From Chryseobacterium camelliae (GTDB lineage Bacteria; Bacteroidota; Bacteroidia; Flavobacteriales; Weeksellaceae), in assembly GCF_002770595.1 (NCBI RefSeq), contig NZ_CP022986.1, positions 2,976,001 through 3,040,000 of the forward strand: DNA of 64,000 nucleotides, in the 5' to 3' direction. Position numbers and translations under genes: made by a program. The notes beneath the pieces are model-generated. The model saw only the letters and a program-made list of their open reading frames with translations. It was not told the DNA's origin and searched no databases. This document shows, in pieces, positions 8,512 through 17,026 of this stretch. Position 1 is the first letter of the stretch, and each line of letters opens with the position of its first letter.

Positions 8512-8546
8512 CAAAAATAAATACCCGGAACGACAAAACTTGACGT
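8512..8546 (-). promoter_or_regulatory. Promoter module E
   Basis: Minus strand: ACGTCAAGTTTTGTCG (8546-8531), 11 bases, then TATTTTTG (8519-8512). It drives the M15 peptidase and sets its start at 8491. Confidence 0.8.
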
Positions 8547-8978
8547 ATTTAATACCTTTTATACTGGTAATCTGTTAACGAATATAATATTTAATTCATT
8601 TAGGTCTCTTTATTTGAAAAGAAATTTTTAAAAAACTAGCGATAGCTTATGAAAGCGTATGCTAAAGATAACCATTCAAAATAGGTTAACCTTTATCTTT
8701 ACATGACAAATAAGCTCATAAAAGACCCATTCAACAATTTCATTGACCGATATTTTGATCTGTAAAAATTTCTCCGGAATACAAAATTCTTTATAAAAAT
8801 AACACCCTTATCAAGAGAGATTTCACACCTTATTGAGACTTGTACCTCCTTAAAATTATTAAAATTCCGAATTTTGTTAGTATGGAATAGTTAAAATAAG
8901 CGATTTAAAATTCAGGTTTTCAGTTGTTTATGTTTTTGAGTGAATTAAGAGGCCTTGCAGAGGAAATATTTTTGATTT
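8547..8978. other. AT-rich divergent intergenic region
   Basis: No credible gene. A 20-residue frame begins at 8703 but has no family resemblance. This stretch separates the module-controlled minus cluster from the plus-strand C1q-like operon and may mark the edge of the accessory block. Confidence 0.5.
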
Positions 8979-8986
8979 TATCTTTG
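8979..8986 (+). promoter_or_regulatory. -7 box of the C1q-like operon
   Basis: TATCTTTG fits TANNTTTG, and a TTG lies 21 bases upstream (8955-8957) as a -33 element. It is an ordinary housekeeping-type promoter, without the cluster operator. Confidence 0.6.
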
Positions 8987-9031
8987 TGAAGAATCTAAAA
9001 ACACATTTGTATTCTAAAAACATCAAATGAT

Positions 9032-9895
9032 ATGAAAATTTTTATTTCTTTAATGAGGGTGTCCGTAGTTTCGGGATGTCTTATTTTCAATACCGTCAGA
9101 GCGCAGAATGTAGGGATTAATACCAGAAATCCACAGGCTGCTTTTCATGTAGACGGCTCAAAAGATAACCCGGACTCCGGAAGCCCAAACTCATCACAGG
9201 CTGCAAATGATATTGTTTTTACTTCTTCCGGCGAAATTGGTATCGGAACCTTATCCCCGGCAGTAAAAATAGATGCACGCTCCACAGTAAATACGGATAA
9301 TGCTATCGGAGTGGGAAAAACCACCCAGACTGCATCAGATGCCGGAGAGGGTGCGTTAAGGTACAATTCATTTAATGGAGGTAAGATGCAGTATTCTGAT
9401 GGAACCGTATGGCAGGAACTTGTTTCCACACCTACCAAATCTGTACTGGTAGCGAATATACTGACGGCTAATTTTACAATCAAAATTCCTTATCAGGTCG
9501 CTACCGGAATCCAGGGATGGAATGAAATTTCAGATCCGTCCAATAACTTTAATTCCTCAACGGGAATTTTTACGGCGCCCAGAACCGGTATTTATCTGGT
9601 ATCCTTTACTTATGATTTTGTACGTGTCCCTATTGTTTCAGGATATTTTTCCGAAGCCAGGTATGTTGTCAACGGAACCAATACCGTTAAAAAATGCATC
9701 AAATCTTTTTCAAATACTTCCAGACAGGCTCAGATTGCAGGTTCATGCATTGCAGGAGTTTATCTCAACAAGGGAGATGTTTTTCAGCCTCAGATCTATC
9801 AGTCTGTATATAACGGGGATCTGAGTCTGAGAACAGATAACTCTACTTCCAGTCCCGATAACGGTTTTATTAATCTTTCCATAATAGAACAATAA
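9032..9895 (+). CDS. Secreted C1q/TNF-like protein, paralogue 1 (287 aa)
   Basis: A signal peptide ends at VRAQ (residues about 22-25). The mature N-terminus VGINTRNPQAAFHVDG and GIGTLSPAVKIDAR is the fibre-stalk type phrase common in flavobacterial surface proteins. The C-terminal half (from about residue 170, FNSSTGIFTAPRTGIYLVSF) is a C1q-like jelly-roll signature. Two Cys lie in that domain (KKCIKSF, GSCIAG). It is the first of three paralogues separated by six and eight bases, so one operon. The likely role is an exported trimeric adhesin or binding protein, with no known ligand. Confidence 0.8.
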   Translation: MKIFISLMRVSVVSGCLIFNTVRAQNVGINTRNPQAAFHVDGSKDNPDSGSPNSSQAANDIVFTSSGEIGIGTLSPAVKIDARSTVNTDNAIGVGKTTQTASDAGEGALRYNSFNGGKMQYSDGTVWQELVSTPTKSVLVANILTANFTIKIPYQVATGIQGWNEISDPSNNFNSSTGIFTAPRTGIYLVSFTYDFVRVPIVSGYFSEARYVVNGTNTVKKCIKSFSNTSRQAQIAGSCIAGVYLNKGDVFQPQIYQSVYNGDLSLRTDNSTSSPDNGFINLSIIEQ

Positions 9896-9901
9896 ACACA
9901 A

Positions 9902-10717
9902 ATGATTATGAAACACAAATTTACAGCCTTATTATTTGTTACCGTTTTTTCAGGCTGTCTGCATGCGCAGGTTGGAATTAATGATGTGTCTCCTGAAGGG
10001 ATACTGCATGTAGACAGTAAAAAAAATACGTCGGGAGCGGCTTCAGGGTATTATGATGATGTAGTGGTTACCCAGACCGGAAATCTCGGAGTAGGGACCA
10101 AGTCCCCTAAAACAAGGCTAGACCTGAGATCAGGTGAGAATGTGAATGCTTTAGGTATCGGGTCCACTGCACAAACAGCTACCGATGCTAAAGCCGGAGC
10201 AGTACGGTATAATTCAGGAACAAAAAATCTTAGCTATTCAGACGGCAATGCATGGATTCCTTTAGCCTTTAAAAGCACGAATGATTTCGTAGATGCCCAA
10301 AATTCTTCACAGCAGAGTTTCGGTAACGGAACGAAAACAGATATGATATCATGGACTGAAAATACCGATGTAAACGGGAGCTTTAATCCGTCAACAGGTG
10401 TTTTTACAGCTTCAAAGCCGGGGATATATGTCGTTGCGTTTACTTTTTCATTTGCCTCCGGCAGCATCGGAAATGATGCCCGCTATGAAAGCACGATTGA
10501 AACCAACTCCACAGCTGCAACCAATAAGATATTCAGGTGTGTAGGAAGTTATCCCGGCAATAATACCATCGCCAACAGGGTAGCAGGGGGCTGCTCGGGG
10601 ATTTTCAACCTGAATCAGGGAGACCAGATTAAAGCAGCGATCAATCAAAACTTGGGAAGCACAAAATCATTGGATGCTGACGGCACCAATACTTCTCTAA
10701 GCATTTTTGGATTATAA
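9902..10717 (+). CDS. Secreted C1q/TNF-like protein, paralogue 2 (271 aa)
   Basis: Same architecture as its neighbours: a signal peptide ending LHAQ, a VGINDVSPEGILHVD stalk phrase, then FNPSTGVFTASKPGIYVVAF opening the C1q-like domain. Two Cys are conserved in position (FRCVGSY, GGCSGIF). An ATG six bases later (9908) gives MKHKF and is an equally good start. Divergence from the other two copies is substantial outside the motifs, so the duplication is not recent. Confidence 0.8.
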   Translation: MIMKHKFTALLFVTVFSGCLHAQVGINDVSPEGILHVDSKKNTSGAASGYYDDVVVTQTGNLGVGTKSPKTRLDLRSGENVNALGIGSTAQTATDAKAGAVRYNSGTKNLSYSDGNAWIPLAFKSTNDFVDAQNSSQQSFGNGTKTDMISWTENTDVNGSFNPSTGVFTASKPGIYVVAFTFSFASGSIGNDARYESTIETNSTAATNKIFRCVGSYPGNNTIANRVAGGCSGIFNLNQGDQIKAAINQNLGSTKSLDADGTNTSLSIFGL

Positions 10718-10725
10718 AAAAACAA

Positions 10726-11640
10726 ATGATGAGAAAGAATATTTTATGGATCGTTCTGATGGTAAGCAGTAATGCCGTATCAGGACAGATGGGAATCAAC
10801 ACGGTTAACCCGCAGGGTGTATTACATGTGGATGGCCAGAAAGACAATCCGATTTCAGGAAATACTTTTACGGCCGCCCAGCAGGAAAATGATGTGGTCA
10901 TCACTGCTTCCGGCAGGCTGGGAGCAGGAACCATATCTCCCGCGGTAAAAGTAGATGCCCGGAACCAGGGAAACGGAGCTATAGGCTTTGGAAATACTTC
11001 ATTATCAGCGGCAGCGGCAGATGAAGGTGCTGTAAAATACAATAATGGCCTTCAGTATTCCAACGGTAACGAATGGATACCCTTGCTCACTGCCCAGTCT
11101 AACAATAATAAAGTGATTGTCATAGCTTCCAAAACGAACAATAATGTCAAACTGGTTGCTCCTTCTGCCAATACCACCACAGGCCTGCAGAACAGGCAGA
11201 GTAATTATCTTGTAAGCTGGACAAAAACCTTTGAAAATAATTCAGGAAGTTCTTTCAATGCTTCAACAGGAACATTCACTGCTCCTCATGACGGTGTTTA
11301 TGTAGCATCATTTAATACCGATATGGCACCTCTTGCAATCAATTACAATACAGATACTCTAAGCCCCATCCAGATCGAGGCGATCTGGCAGCTGTATGAC
11401 AACACTACGGGACTGGCTTCATCCAATATTATCAGTACGGTTAAATGCGCCAATACCATGTCTTCAAACAGCATCGGAAATCTTGATGCCGGAAGTAACT
11501 GTACAGCCTCTTTCTTTATGTCTGCAGGGCAAAGGTTAATGCCTTATACATGGTTTAACCTCAACAATTCCAATACAGCTAATTTTTCGCTGAATACTTC
11601 TGCCGACGGCTATAATAGCCTTACCATCGCCGAGCAGTAA
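10726..11640 (+). CDS. Secreted C1q/TNF-like protein, paralogue 3 (304 aa)
   Basis: The third tandem copy, with a signal peptide ending VSGQ, MGINTVNPQGVLHVDGQK, a Pro/Ala stalk, and FNASTGTFTAPHDGVYVASF starting the C1q-like domain. Cys pairs are at VKCANTM and SNCTASF. An ATG three bases downstream (MRKN) is an alternative start. Its TAA (11638-11640) is followed directly by the stop of the convergent regulator gene, leaving no room for a terminator between them. Confidence 0.8.
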   Translation: MMRKNILWIVLMVSSNAVSGQMGINTVNPQGVLHVDGQKDNPISGNTFTAAQQENDVVITASGRLGAGTISPAVKVDARNQGNGAIGFGNTSLSAAAADEGAVKYNNGLQYSNGNEWIPLLTAQSNNNKVIVIASKTNNNVKLVAPSANTTTGLQNRQSNYLVSWTKTFENNSGSSFNASTGTFTAPHDGVYVASFNTDMAPLAINYNTDTLSPIQIEAIWQLYDNTTGLASSNIISTVKCANTMSSNSIGNLDAGSNCTASFFMSAGQRLMPYTWFNLNNSNTANFSLNTSADGYNSLTIAEQ

Positions 11641-13203
11641 TCAGGAGACGCGGGTGAGGTTCTTGATAAATGCAGAAGGATGTATTCCCACAATTTTTTT
11701 GAACTCATGGGAAAAAGCACTGTGTGAAGAATATCCTGAGATCTCGGCAAGATGATTGATCTTGTATTTACGGAATTGCGGATCATTTTTAAGCTGCTCA
11801 ACAATATAGCCGATCCTCAGGGCATTGATGTACTGATTGAAATTGGCATCTTTATGTTTCTTGATGACTGCTGAAAGATACTTGGTGTTGACATTCAGTT
11901 TGTGGGCCATATCATATTTTGCCACATTCCTGTTGTTGAATTCCAGGTTTTCTTCAAATGCCTGCAGGCCTCTCAATATATTTTCCTCCACTTCGGGGGA
12001 AATTTTCATAGGGGAGGTAAGGGTTTCTGTATCTTTTTCATCTTCATCAGAGTCTTTTGTTTCCTCCTCATAGGGAACCTGGGTGATACCTTTCTGATAC
12101 ACTTCAGCTGTGATCTTTCTGTTTTTTTCATTCAGCTGCTTAATCCTGATCATAACGGCTCCAAGTATCAGGATCAAGATAATACAGGCAATGATCAGAG
12201 ATTTGGATAGAAAGCGGCTCTGATCAAGCTTCCTAGAGTATTCCTTTTTCTCACCGGCAAGCACTTTCCCTACAGTAATGCTTTTATTATACGACGCACT
12301 GTCTTTCAGGAGGAGATGCTGGATCTTGTACGTTTTTGCACTGTCAGGCTCTGCTTTTTCAGCATAGGCCTGTTCAAGATTTCCTGTAATTTCTATTTTC
12401 TTTTCGGTAAATCCAAAGGCGTCTGCAATACTCAGTGCTTGATGGTAATAATGCACAGCACTGTCCGGTTGTTTGTTTTTTGAAAATGAGAATCCTATAT
12501 CATGCAGAATACAGCACTTGAGATAATCATTACCATTCCCTACTAGGGCATGAGCTTTCTTTAGATACTGCATGGATTCTTTGAATTGGTTAACTTCTGA
12601 CAGGTTATACCCAATATTGCTATAGGCGGAAACAAGAAGTTCGTTTCTCCGGGTCTGATTTTGTATTCCAAGGTATTCATTGATGGATTTCCTTGAGTAA
12701 TACAGTTTTTTCTTATACTCTTTCTCATTCAGAAATATCAGGTAAGAATTATAAATCATACCCCTTAATTCATGTCCTTCATCAGTATCTAAATGTTCAA
12801 CCTCTTTAATGCCTTTGGAGAGATTTTCTTCAGCCTGCTCCAGAAGACCGAGTTTTGCATACTGTGTTCCATACATCCTGTACGACAGTGCTTTTCCAAC
12901 AGTGTAATGATTCTTTTCAGAAATGTTGAAGACAATCCCGGCATAGCGGATCGTATTTTCTGCATCAGATTTCACATAGCTGTTAAATGATTTCAGATAA
13001 TAGGCTTTGGCAAGGTATTCAGGCTGATTGTCTCTCTGTGCTGCTTCAATAATGCTGTTCAGGACAATATCCGAACTGTCAGGAAATTTACCTGCAAAGT
13101 ACCGTGCACGTTTATACTGTTCCTCAAAAGGAAATGGCTGCTGCGACCATGCCTGGGCAGAAAATACAAGCAGAAATAATAAAATAATTTTTTTAGCTGT
13201 CAT
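11641..13203 (-). CDS. TPR-containing membrane regulator with AraC-type DNA-binding domain (520 aa)
   Basis: Layout: a signal-anchor or signal peptide (residues 1-20, ending AWSQ), a tetratricopeptide-like helical sensor region (about 25-310), one transmembrane helix (about 330-350, SLIIACIILILILGAV), then a cytoplasmic C-terminus with an AraC-type double helix-turn-helix (about 400-515, HLAEISGYSSHSAFSHEFKK). This one-protein sensor-regulator type is frequent in Chryseobacterium. It abuts the C1q-like operon tail-to-tail and could control it, though only position suggests that. Confidence 0.85.
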   Translation of the reverse strand: MTAKKIILLFLLVFSAQAWSQQPFPFEEQYKRARYFAGKFPDSSDIVLNSIIEAAQRDNQPEYLAKAYYLKSFNSYVKSDAENTIRYAGIVFNISEKNHYTVGKALSYRMYGTQYAKLGLLEQAEENLSKGIKEVEHLDTDEGHELRGMIYNSYLIFLNEKEYKKKLYYSRKSINEYLGIQNQTRRNELLVSAYSNIGYNLSEVNQFKESMQYLKKAHALVGNGNDYLKCCILHDIGFSFSKNKQPDSAVHYYHQALSIADAFGFTEKKIEITGNLEQAYAEKAEPDSAKTYKIQHLLLKDSASYNKSITVGKVLAGEKKEYSRKLDQSRFLSKSLIIACIILILILGAVMIRIKQLNEKNRKITAEVYQKGITQVPYEEETKDSDEDEKDTETLTSPMKISPEVEENILRGLQAFEENLEFNNRNVAKYDMAHKLNVNTKYLSAVIKKHKDANFNQYINALRIGYIVEQLKNDPQFRKYKINHLAEISGYSSHSAFSHEFKKIVGIHPSAFIKNLTRVS

Positions 13204-13247
13204 TTGTGATGAGGTTATGTGTTTTTAGTTTGTTATCATGGCCTTTG

Positions 13248-14384
13248 TCACTCAAATAATGCCACAGCAGTATTCACCAGGAACTTTACCTGGTCAGGCC
13301 GTCCCCGGTCATTTTTAGGCAGGTTATGGTAGCTTCCGGTCCGTACGATGACCATATCGTATTCAGGAACCATAATGATATACTGTCCCTGGAGTCCCAG
13401 AAAATAATAATGCTTGACAGGATTGTCATGGTTAATCCAGAGTCCCATGCCATAAATATGTCCTGAATGTTCCGTAGGGGTCCTCATCTGTTCAATAAAG
13501 TCTTCATTCAGAATCTGTTTTTCCCCTGCTTTTCCGTTATCAAGGAACAGTTGCCCTAATTTCGCAAAATCCCGTGCATTGGAATGGATGCAGCAGTACG
13601 TTTTTTCCATGCCGCTTTCGTCTGTGCTCCAGCTGGCAGGATGTTCCATACCCAGAGGGGTCCAGAATTTCTCGGACAGGTATGCGGCCAGGGTTTGGTT
13701 AATGGCTTTTTGTACGGCAAAACCTAGGAGCTGTGTGGAGCCGCTCTGGTATTCAAACCTGCTGCCGGGCTGTTCTTTGAATTTCCGTGGAAACGTAGCA
13801 CTGATGAGGCTTCTGCCATAATATGCTTTGGCGTTGGGGAGAAAAGGGTTTTTATAGTTTTCCTCCCAGTCCAGTCCGGATTCCATGCGGGCGAGAAGTT
13901 TCAGCGTAAGTTCTTTTCCGTATTCCTTCTGGTCAAATTCCCCGAAAAAAGCAGAGAACTTTTCATCGATACTGCTGATTTTCTGCTCTTCCAGTGCCTT
14001 GCCCAGCAACATCACTGTGACGGCTTTAGCCATCGAAAAAGAATTGGTAGAGGATCCGGCATGATAACCGTTCCAGTACTGTTCATGAACCAGCTTTCCG
14101 TTTTTCACAACAATAAAGGAAGCTGTACAGGAAGATTCCAAATCATGGATAAGATCTTCCGGCAATGTATAGGTGTTGTATTCAGATGCTTTTTCCCATG
14201 GCTTAGGAGCTGTAGCAGCTACGGTATTGCCTGGGAAATAGGGACCATCATCTATGTTGGCGCTCAGCTTCCCTTTAAAGTAGGTTTTTGAAATCCCGTT
14301 GAAAATGTAGCCATAACCGGTCAGGTAAACTAAAATTACTGCCACGGCAATGACGATCAGTATGATCTGTATAAATAACCACAT
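13248..14384 (-). CDS. Serine hydrolase, beta-lactamase class C-like (378 aa)
   Basis: An N-terminal transmembrane helix (MWLFIQIILIVIAVAVILVY) is followed by a periplasmic serine hydrolase domain with the SxxK nucleophile SMAK (FSMAKAVTVM) and the YxS-type motif YQSGS. The family includes esterases, D-amino-acid peptidases and class C beta-lactamases, and resistance cannot be inferred. I chose the ATG at 14384. An upstream in-frame start at 14507 would add 41 residues, cross the glyS terminator and overlap glyS. A -7 box lies at 14408-14415. Confidence 0.85.
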   Translation of the reverse strand: MWLFIQIILIVIAVAVILVYLTGYGYIFNGISKTYFKGKLSANIDDGPYFPGNTVAATAPKPWEKASEYNTYTLPEDLIHDLESSCTASFIVVKNGKLVHEQYWNGYHAGSSTNSFSMAKAVTVMLLGKALEEQKISSIDEKFSAFFGEFDQKEYGKELTLKLLARMESGLDWEENYKNPFLPNAKAYYGRSLISATFPRKFKEQPGSRFEYQSGSTQLLGFAVQKAINQTLAAYLSEKFWTPLGMEHPASWSTDESGMEKTYCCIHSNARDFAKLGQLFLDNGKAGEKQILNEDFIEQMRTPTEHSGHIYGMGLWINHDNPVKHYYFLGLQGQYIIMVPEYDMVIVRTGSYHNLPKNDRGRPDQVKFLVNTAVALFE

Positions 14385-14407
14385 AGATGTAGGGATTTGG
14401 ATGTAAA

Positions 14408-14415
14408 CAAATCTA
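14408..14415 (-). promoter_or_regulatory. -7 box of the serine hydrolase gene
   Basis: TAGATTTG on the minus strand, 24 bases upstream of the chosen ATG at 14384 and downstream of the glyS terminator. It supports the shorter start. Confidence 0.5.
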
Positions 14416-14430
14416 TTCAAAAAAACCTTA

Positions 14431-14457
14431 TAAAAAAAGCCCTGATTTCTCAAGGCT
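14431..14457 (-). terminator. glyS terminator
   Basis: AGCCCTGA (14438-14445) pairs with TCAAGGCT (14450-14457) with one wobble. On the minus strand the stem is followed by seven T. Confidence 0.75.
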
Positions 14458-14463
14458 CTGAAT

Positions 14464-16005
14464 TTATATTTTTGAAAGTAAATTTCTGAAACTCGTTTTT
14501 TCATCAATGATCCTTCTCAATTCTGAAACCGGGACCCTTTCCTGGGCCATTGTATCCCGGTCCCTGATCGTTACGGTATGATCCGTAAGTGAATCGTGGT
14601 CGATGGTAATACAGTACGGCGTACCGATGGCATCCTGTCTTCTGTAACGTTTACCGATGGCATCTTTCTCCTCGTAGAAAAGGTTGAAATCGTATTTAAG
14701 GTCATTAAATACTTTTTCAGCATATTCTGCAAGGCCATCTTTTTTCATCAGCGGAAGAATGGCTGCTTTAATAGGAGCCAGAGCCGGAGGCAGAGAAAGA
14801 ACGGTCCTTTCAGATCCGTCTTCAAGCACTTCATCCTTCAGGCAGTTGGAGAATAAAGCCAGGAACAGCCTATCCAGACCTACCGATGTTTCCACTACAT
14901 AAGGAACATAATTTTCATTCCTTTCAGGATCGAAGAACTGAAGTTTTCTTCCGGAGAATTTCTCGTGGGCTTTCAGGTCAAAATCCGTTCTTGAGTGGAT
15001 TCCTTCCAGCTCTTTGAAACCAAATGGGAAATTAAACTCAATATCGGCGGCGGCATTGGCGTAATGCGCTAATTTCTCATGATCGTGGAAGCGGTAGTTT
15101 TCATCTCCTAAACCTAAGGCTAAGTGCCAGTTAAGGCGCTTTTGTTTCCATTTTTCATAGAAATCAAGCTCAGTACCCGGAGCTACGAAGAACTGCATTT
15201 CCATCTGCTCAAACTCACGCATCCTGAAAATAAACTGTCTTGCAACAATTTCATTCCTGAATGCTTTCCCGATCTGTGCGATCCCGAAAGGAAGCCTGTG
15301 GCGTGAAGTTTTCTGTACATTCAGGAAATTCACAAAAATCCCCTGAGCGGTCTCAGGCCTTAAATACAGGTCCATCGCAGAATCTGCAGAGGCTCCTAAT
15401 TTGGTCCCGAACATCAGGTTGAACTGCCTAACCTCCGTCCAGTTTTTAGAACCGGTATCCGGATCAGCAATTTCTAACTCTTCAATCAGTGCTTTTACAT
15501 CAGCAAGATCTTCATTTTCCAGGGATTTGGCCAGCCTTGTCAGGATCGCTTCTCTTTTTGCCCTGTATTCAAGGACTTTTGGATTGGTGGCTACAAATTG
15601 CTCTTTATCAAAAGATTCTCCGAATCTCTTGGCTGCTTTTTCAATTTCTTTATTCTCCTTATCTTCAATTTTGGCACAGTAATCTTCTACTAAGACATCT
15701 GCACGAAAACGTTTTTTGGAATCCTTATTATCAATCAATGGGTCATTGAAGGCATCTACGTGGCCCGATGCTTTCCATGTGGTGGGGTGCATCAGGATTG
15801 CCGAATCAATCCCCACAATATTTTCGTTAAGCTGTACCATGGCTTTCCACCAGTACTGCTTGATATTGTTTTTAAGTTCGGCACCGTTCTGTCCATAATC
15901 ATAAACAGCGGATAAACCGTCATAGATCTCACTGGAAGGGAAAATAAACCCGTATTCCTTAGCATGAGAAATTACTTTCCTGAAAACATCTTCTTGTTTT
16001 GCCAT
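14464..16005 (-). CDS. glyS: Glycine--tRNA ligase, dimeric type (513 aa)
   Basis: A single-chain class II glycyl-tRNA synthetase. It starts MAKQEDVFRKVISHAKEYGF and shows class II features: the RPETAQGIFVNF motif, motif 2 FRNEIVARQFIFRMREFEQM, and motif 3 near ETSVGLDRLFLAL. The C-terminal anticodon-binding domain includes YRRQDAIGTPYCITID. Length is normal for the alpha2 type. It charges tRNA-Gly in the cytoplasm. It is monocistronic with its own terminator. Confidence 0.97.
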   Translation of the reverse strand: MAKQEDVFRKVISHAKEYGFIFPSSEIYDGLSAVYDYGQNGAELKNNIKQYWWKAMVQLNENIVGIDSAILMHPTTWKASGHVDAFNDPLIDNKDSKKRFRADVLVEDYCAKIEDKENKEIEKAAKRFGESFDKEQFVATNPKVLEYRAKREAILTRLAKSLENEDLADVKALIEELEIADPDTGSKNWTEVRQFNLMFGTKLGASADSAMDLYLRPETAQGIFVNFLNVQKTSRHRLPFGIAQIGKAFRNEIVARQFIFRMREFEQMEMQFFVAPGTELDFYEKWKQKRLNWHLALGLGDENYRFHDHEKLAHYANAAADIEFNFPFGFKELEGIHSRTDFDLKAHEKFSGRKLQFFDPERNENYVPYVVETSVGLDRLFLALFSNCLKDEVLEDGSERTVLSLPPALAPIKAAILPLMKKDGLAEYAEKVFNDLKYDFNLFYEEKDAIGKRYRRQDAIGTPYCITIDHDSLTDHTVTIRDRDTMAQERVPVSELRRIIDEKTSFRNLLSKI

Positions 16006-16100
16006 ATATTTTACATCTGAATTGCAAAAATAGGAATTTGGATTCCAATATCATGAAATCCGGTGAAAAAAGCAGTTAAAAAACTGCAGCAGGCTGGTCT

Positions 16101-16619
16101 TTAGAAATTATAGGTTAAGCCTACGCCGTTTCCACTGACATCAAGGCGGTAAGAAGTTTTGGGCGTTTCAGCCGTTGATTGGGCATCAGCATCATTCTGT
16201 GTACGGATGGCCTTCTTCATATTTTTACCGGCACCTATGGCAAAAGGAATGCTTACGCCTACCATCCCCAAACCTATTCCTGCAATTCCCCATCCTCCTC
16301 TTCGCTTGATTTCATACGCTACGCCGTTGTGATAGGCCGTTTGTTTTTTGAAAAATAATTCCTGAGCTAATCCATAACCCATGAACGCACCACCCAGAGC
16401 TCCGAAAACCTGTGCAACAGTCCCGTTCGTGTTTGATTTCCTCATGTAAGCCAAGGCTTCAGGATTGGTAAATACTTTCTTGTATTCAGAGAATTTATAT
16501 TTCTGGTCTCCTTTGATGAAGAACTCCCGGTTGGTTTTCCCCAGTACGATAGTATCAGAATGTTGAGCATAAGTCAGTGCTGTCATGCTGAATGCTATTG
16601 CTACAGATAATTTTTTCAT
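16101..16619 (-). CDS. Exported protein of unknown function (172 aa)
   Basis: A signal peptide (MKKLSVAIAFSMTALTYAQ) is followed by a Gly-rich middle with two hydrophobic stretches (residues about 68-88 and 110-132) and a C-terminus ending in YNF, which could be a final outer-membrane strand. I do not recognise a named family; small proteins of this kind are common in flavobacteria. It stands alone between glyS and a long spacer. Confidence 0.65.
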   Translation of the reverse strand: MKKLSVAIAFSMTALTYAQHSDTIVLGKTNREFFIKGDQKYKFSEYKKVFTNPEALAYMRKSNTNGTVAQVFGALGGAFMGYGLAQELFFKKQTAYHNGVAYEIKRRGGWGIAGIGLGMVGVSIPFAIGAGKNMKKAIRTQNDADAQSTAETPKTSYRLDVSGNGVGLTYNF

Positions 16620-17026
16620 ATCTTATTTTTCCACGAAAATAGTAAAAAATCACATAATAAAGACTTTTTGTAAAGATTAGCCTTTAACAGTGTTCAGCTT
16701 GCCTGAAATATGTCTTTAGGTGAACAGGTGATTATTTAATACAAATAAAAATTAGCTAATCTTTAAACTCACTAAAAGACATTGCTTCAGGATCGTAAAC
16801 TTCAGGCGCATTTTCAGGAGCCGGGAACCTGCTTTCCGCTGCAATTCCTCATGGCGCGGCTCCGCTTTGCTCCACCGCTCCATTCCGGGATTTACGCTTC
16901 AATCAGGGCTATGGATATAGAACTGTCCGGGGATTGAAGGGTTTTTAATCCTGATCTGATCTGTACAATAGATATTGTCTCATTTTGAGATATTTTAACG
17001 ATATTTGTGTGAATCAAAGCAATACA
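16620..17026. other. Intergenic region containing a GC-rich element
   Basis: Apart from the GC-rich segment 16817-16910, this region is AT-rich with no credible gene. A near-consensus -7 box (GATATTTG, about 17000-17007) precedes the esterase start. Confidence 0.5.
16817..16910. repeat. GC-rich intergenic element resembling a flavobacterial interspersed repeat
   Basis: The segment starts GAGCCGGGAACCTGCTTTCC, passes through GGCGCGGCTCCGCTTTG and ends GGGATTTACGCTTCAATCAGGGCT-like sequence. The phrases CTTTCCGCTGCAAT and GGGATTTACGCTTCAATCAG at the two ends are, from memory, hallmarks of an interspersed noncoding repeat found in many Flavobacteriaceae/Weeksellaceae genomes. It is much richer in GC than its flanks. 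Only one copy is in this window. Confidence 0.5.

Noticed and set aside
8492..8536. Longer N-terminus for the M15 peptidase (start at 8536)
   Set aside because: The added codons run through module E and would precede the transcription start; they encode no useful signal peptide.
8703..8765. 20-residue plus-strand frame in the 8.5-9.0 kb spacer
   Set aside because: Too short, no promoter box in consensus form and no continuation after the stop that would indicate a broken transposase.
14385..14507. Upstream start for the serine hydrolase
   Set aside because: It overlaps glyS and crosses its terminator; the membrane helix begins exactly at the 14384 start.
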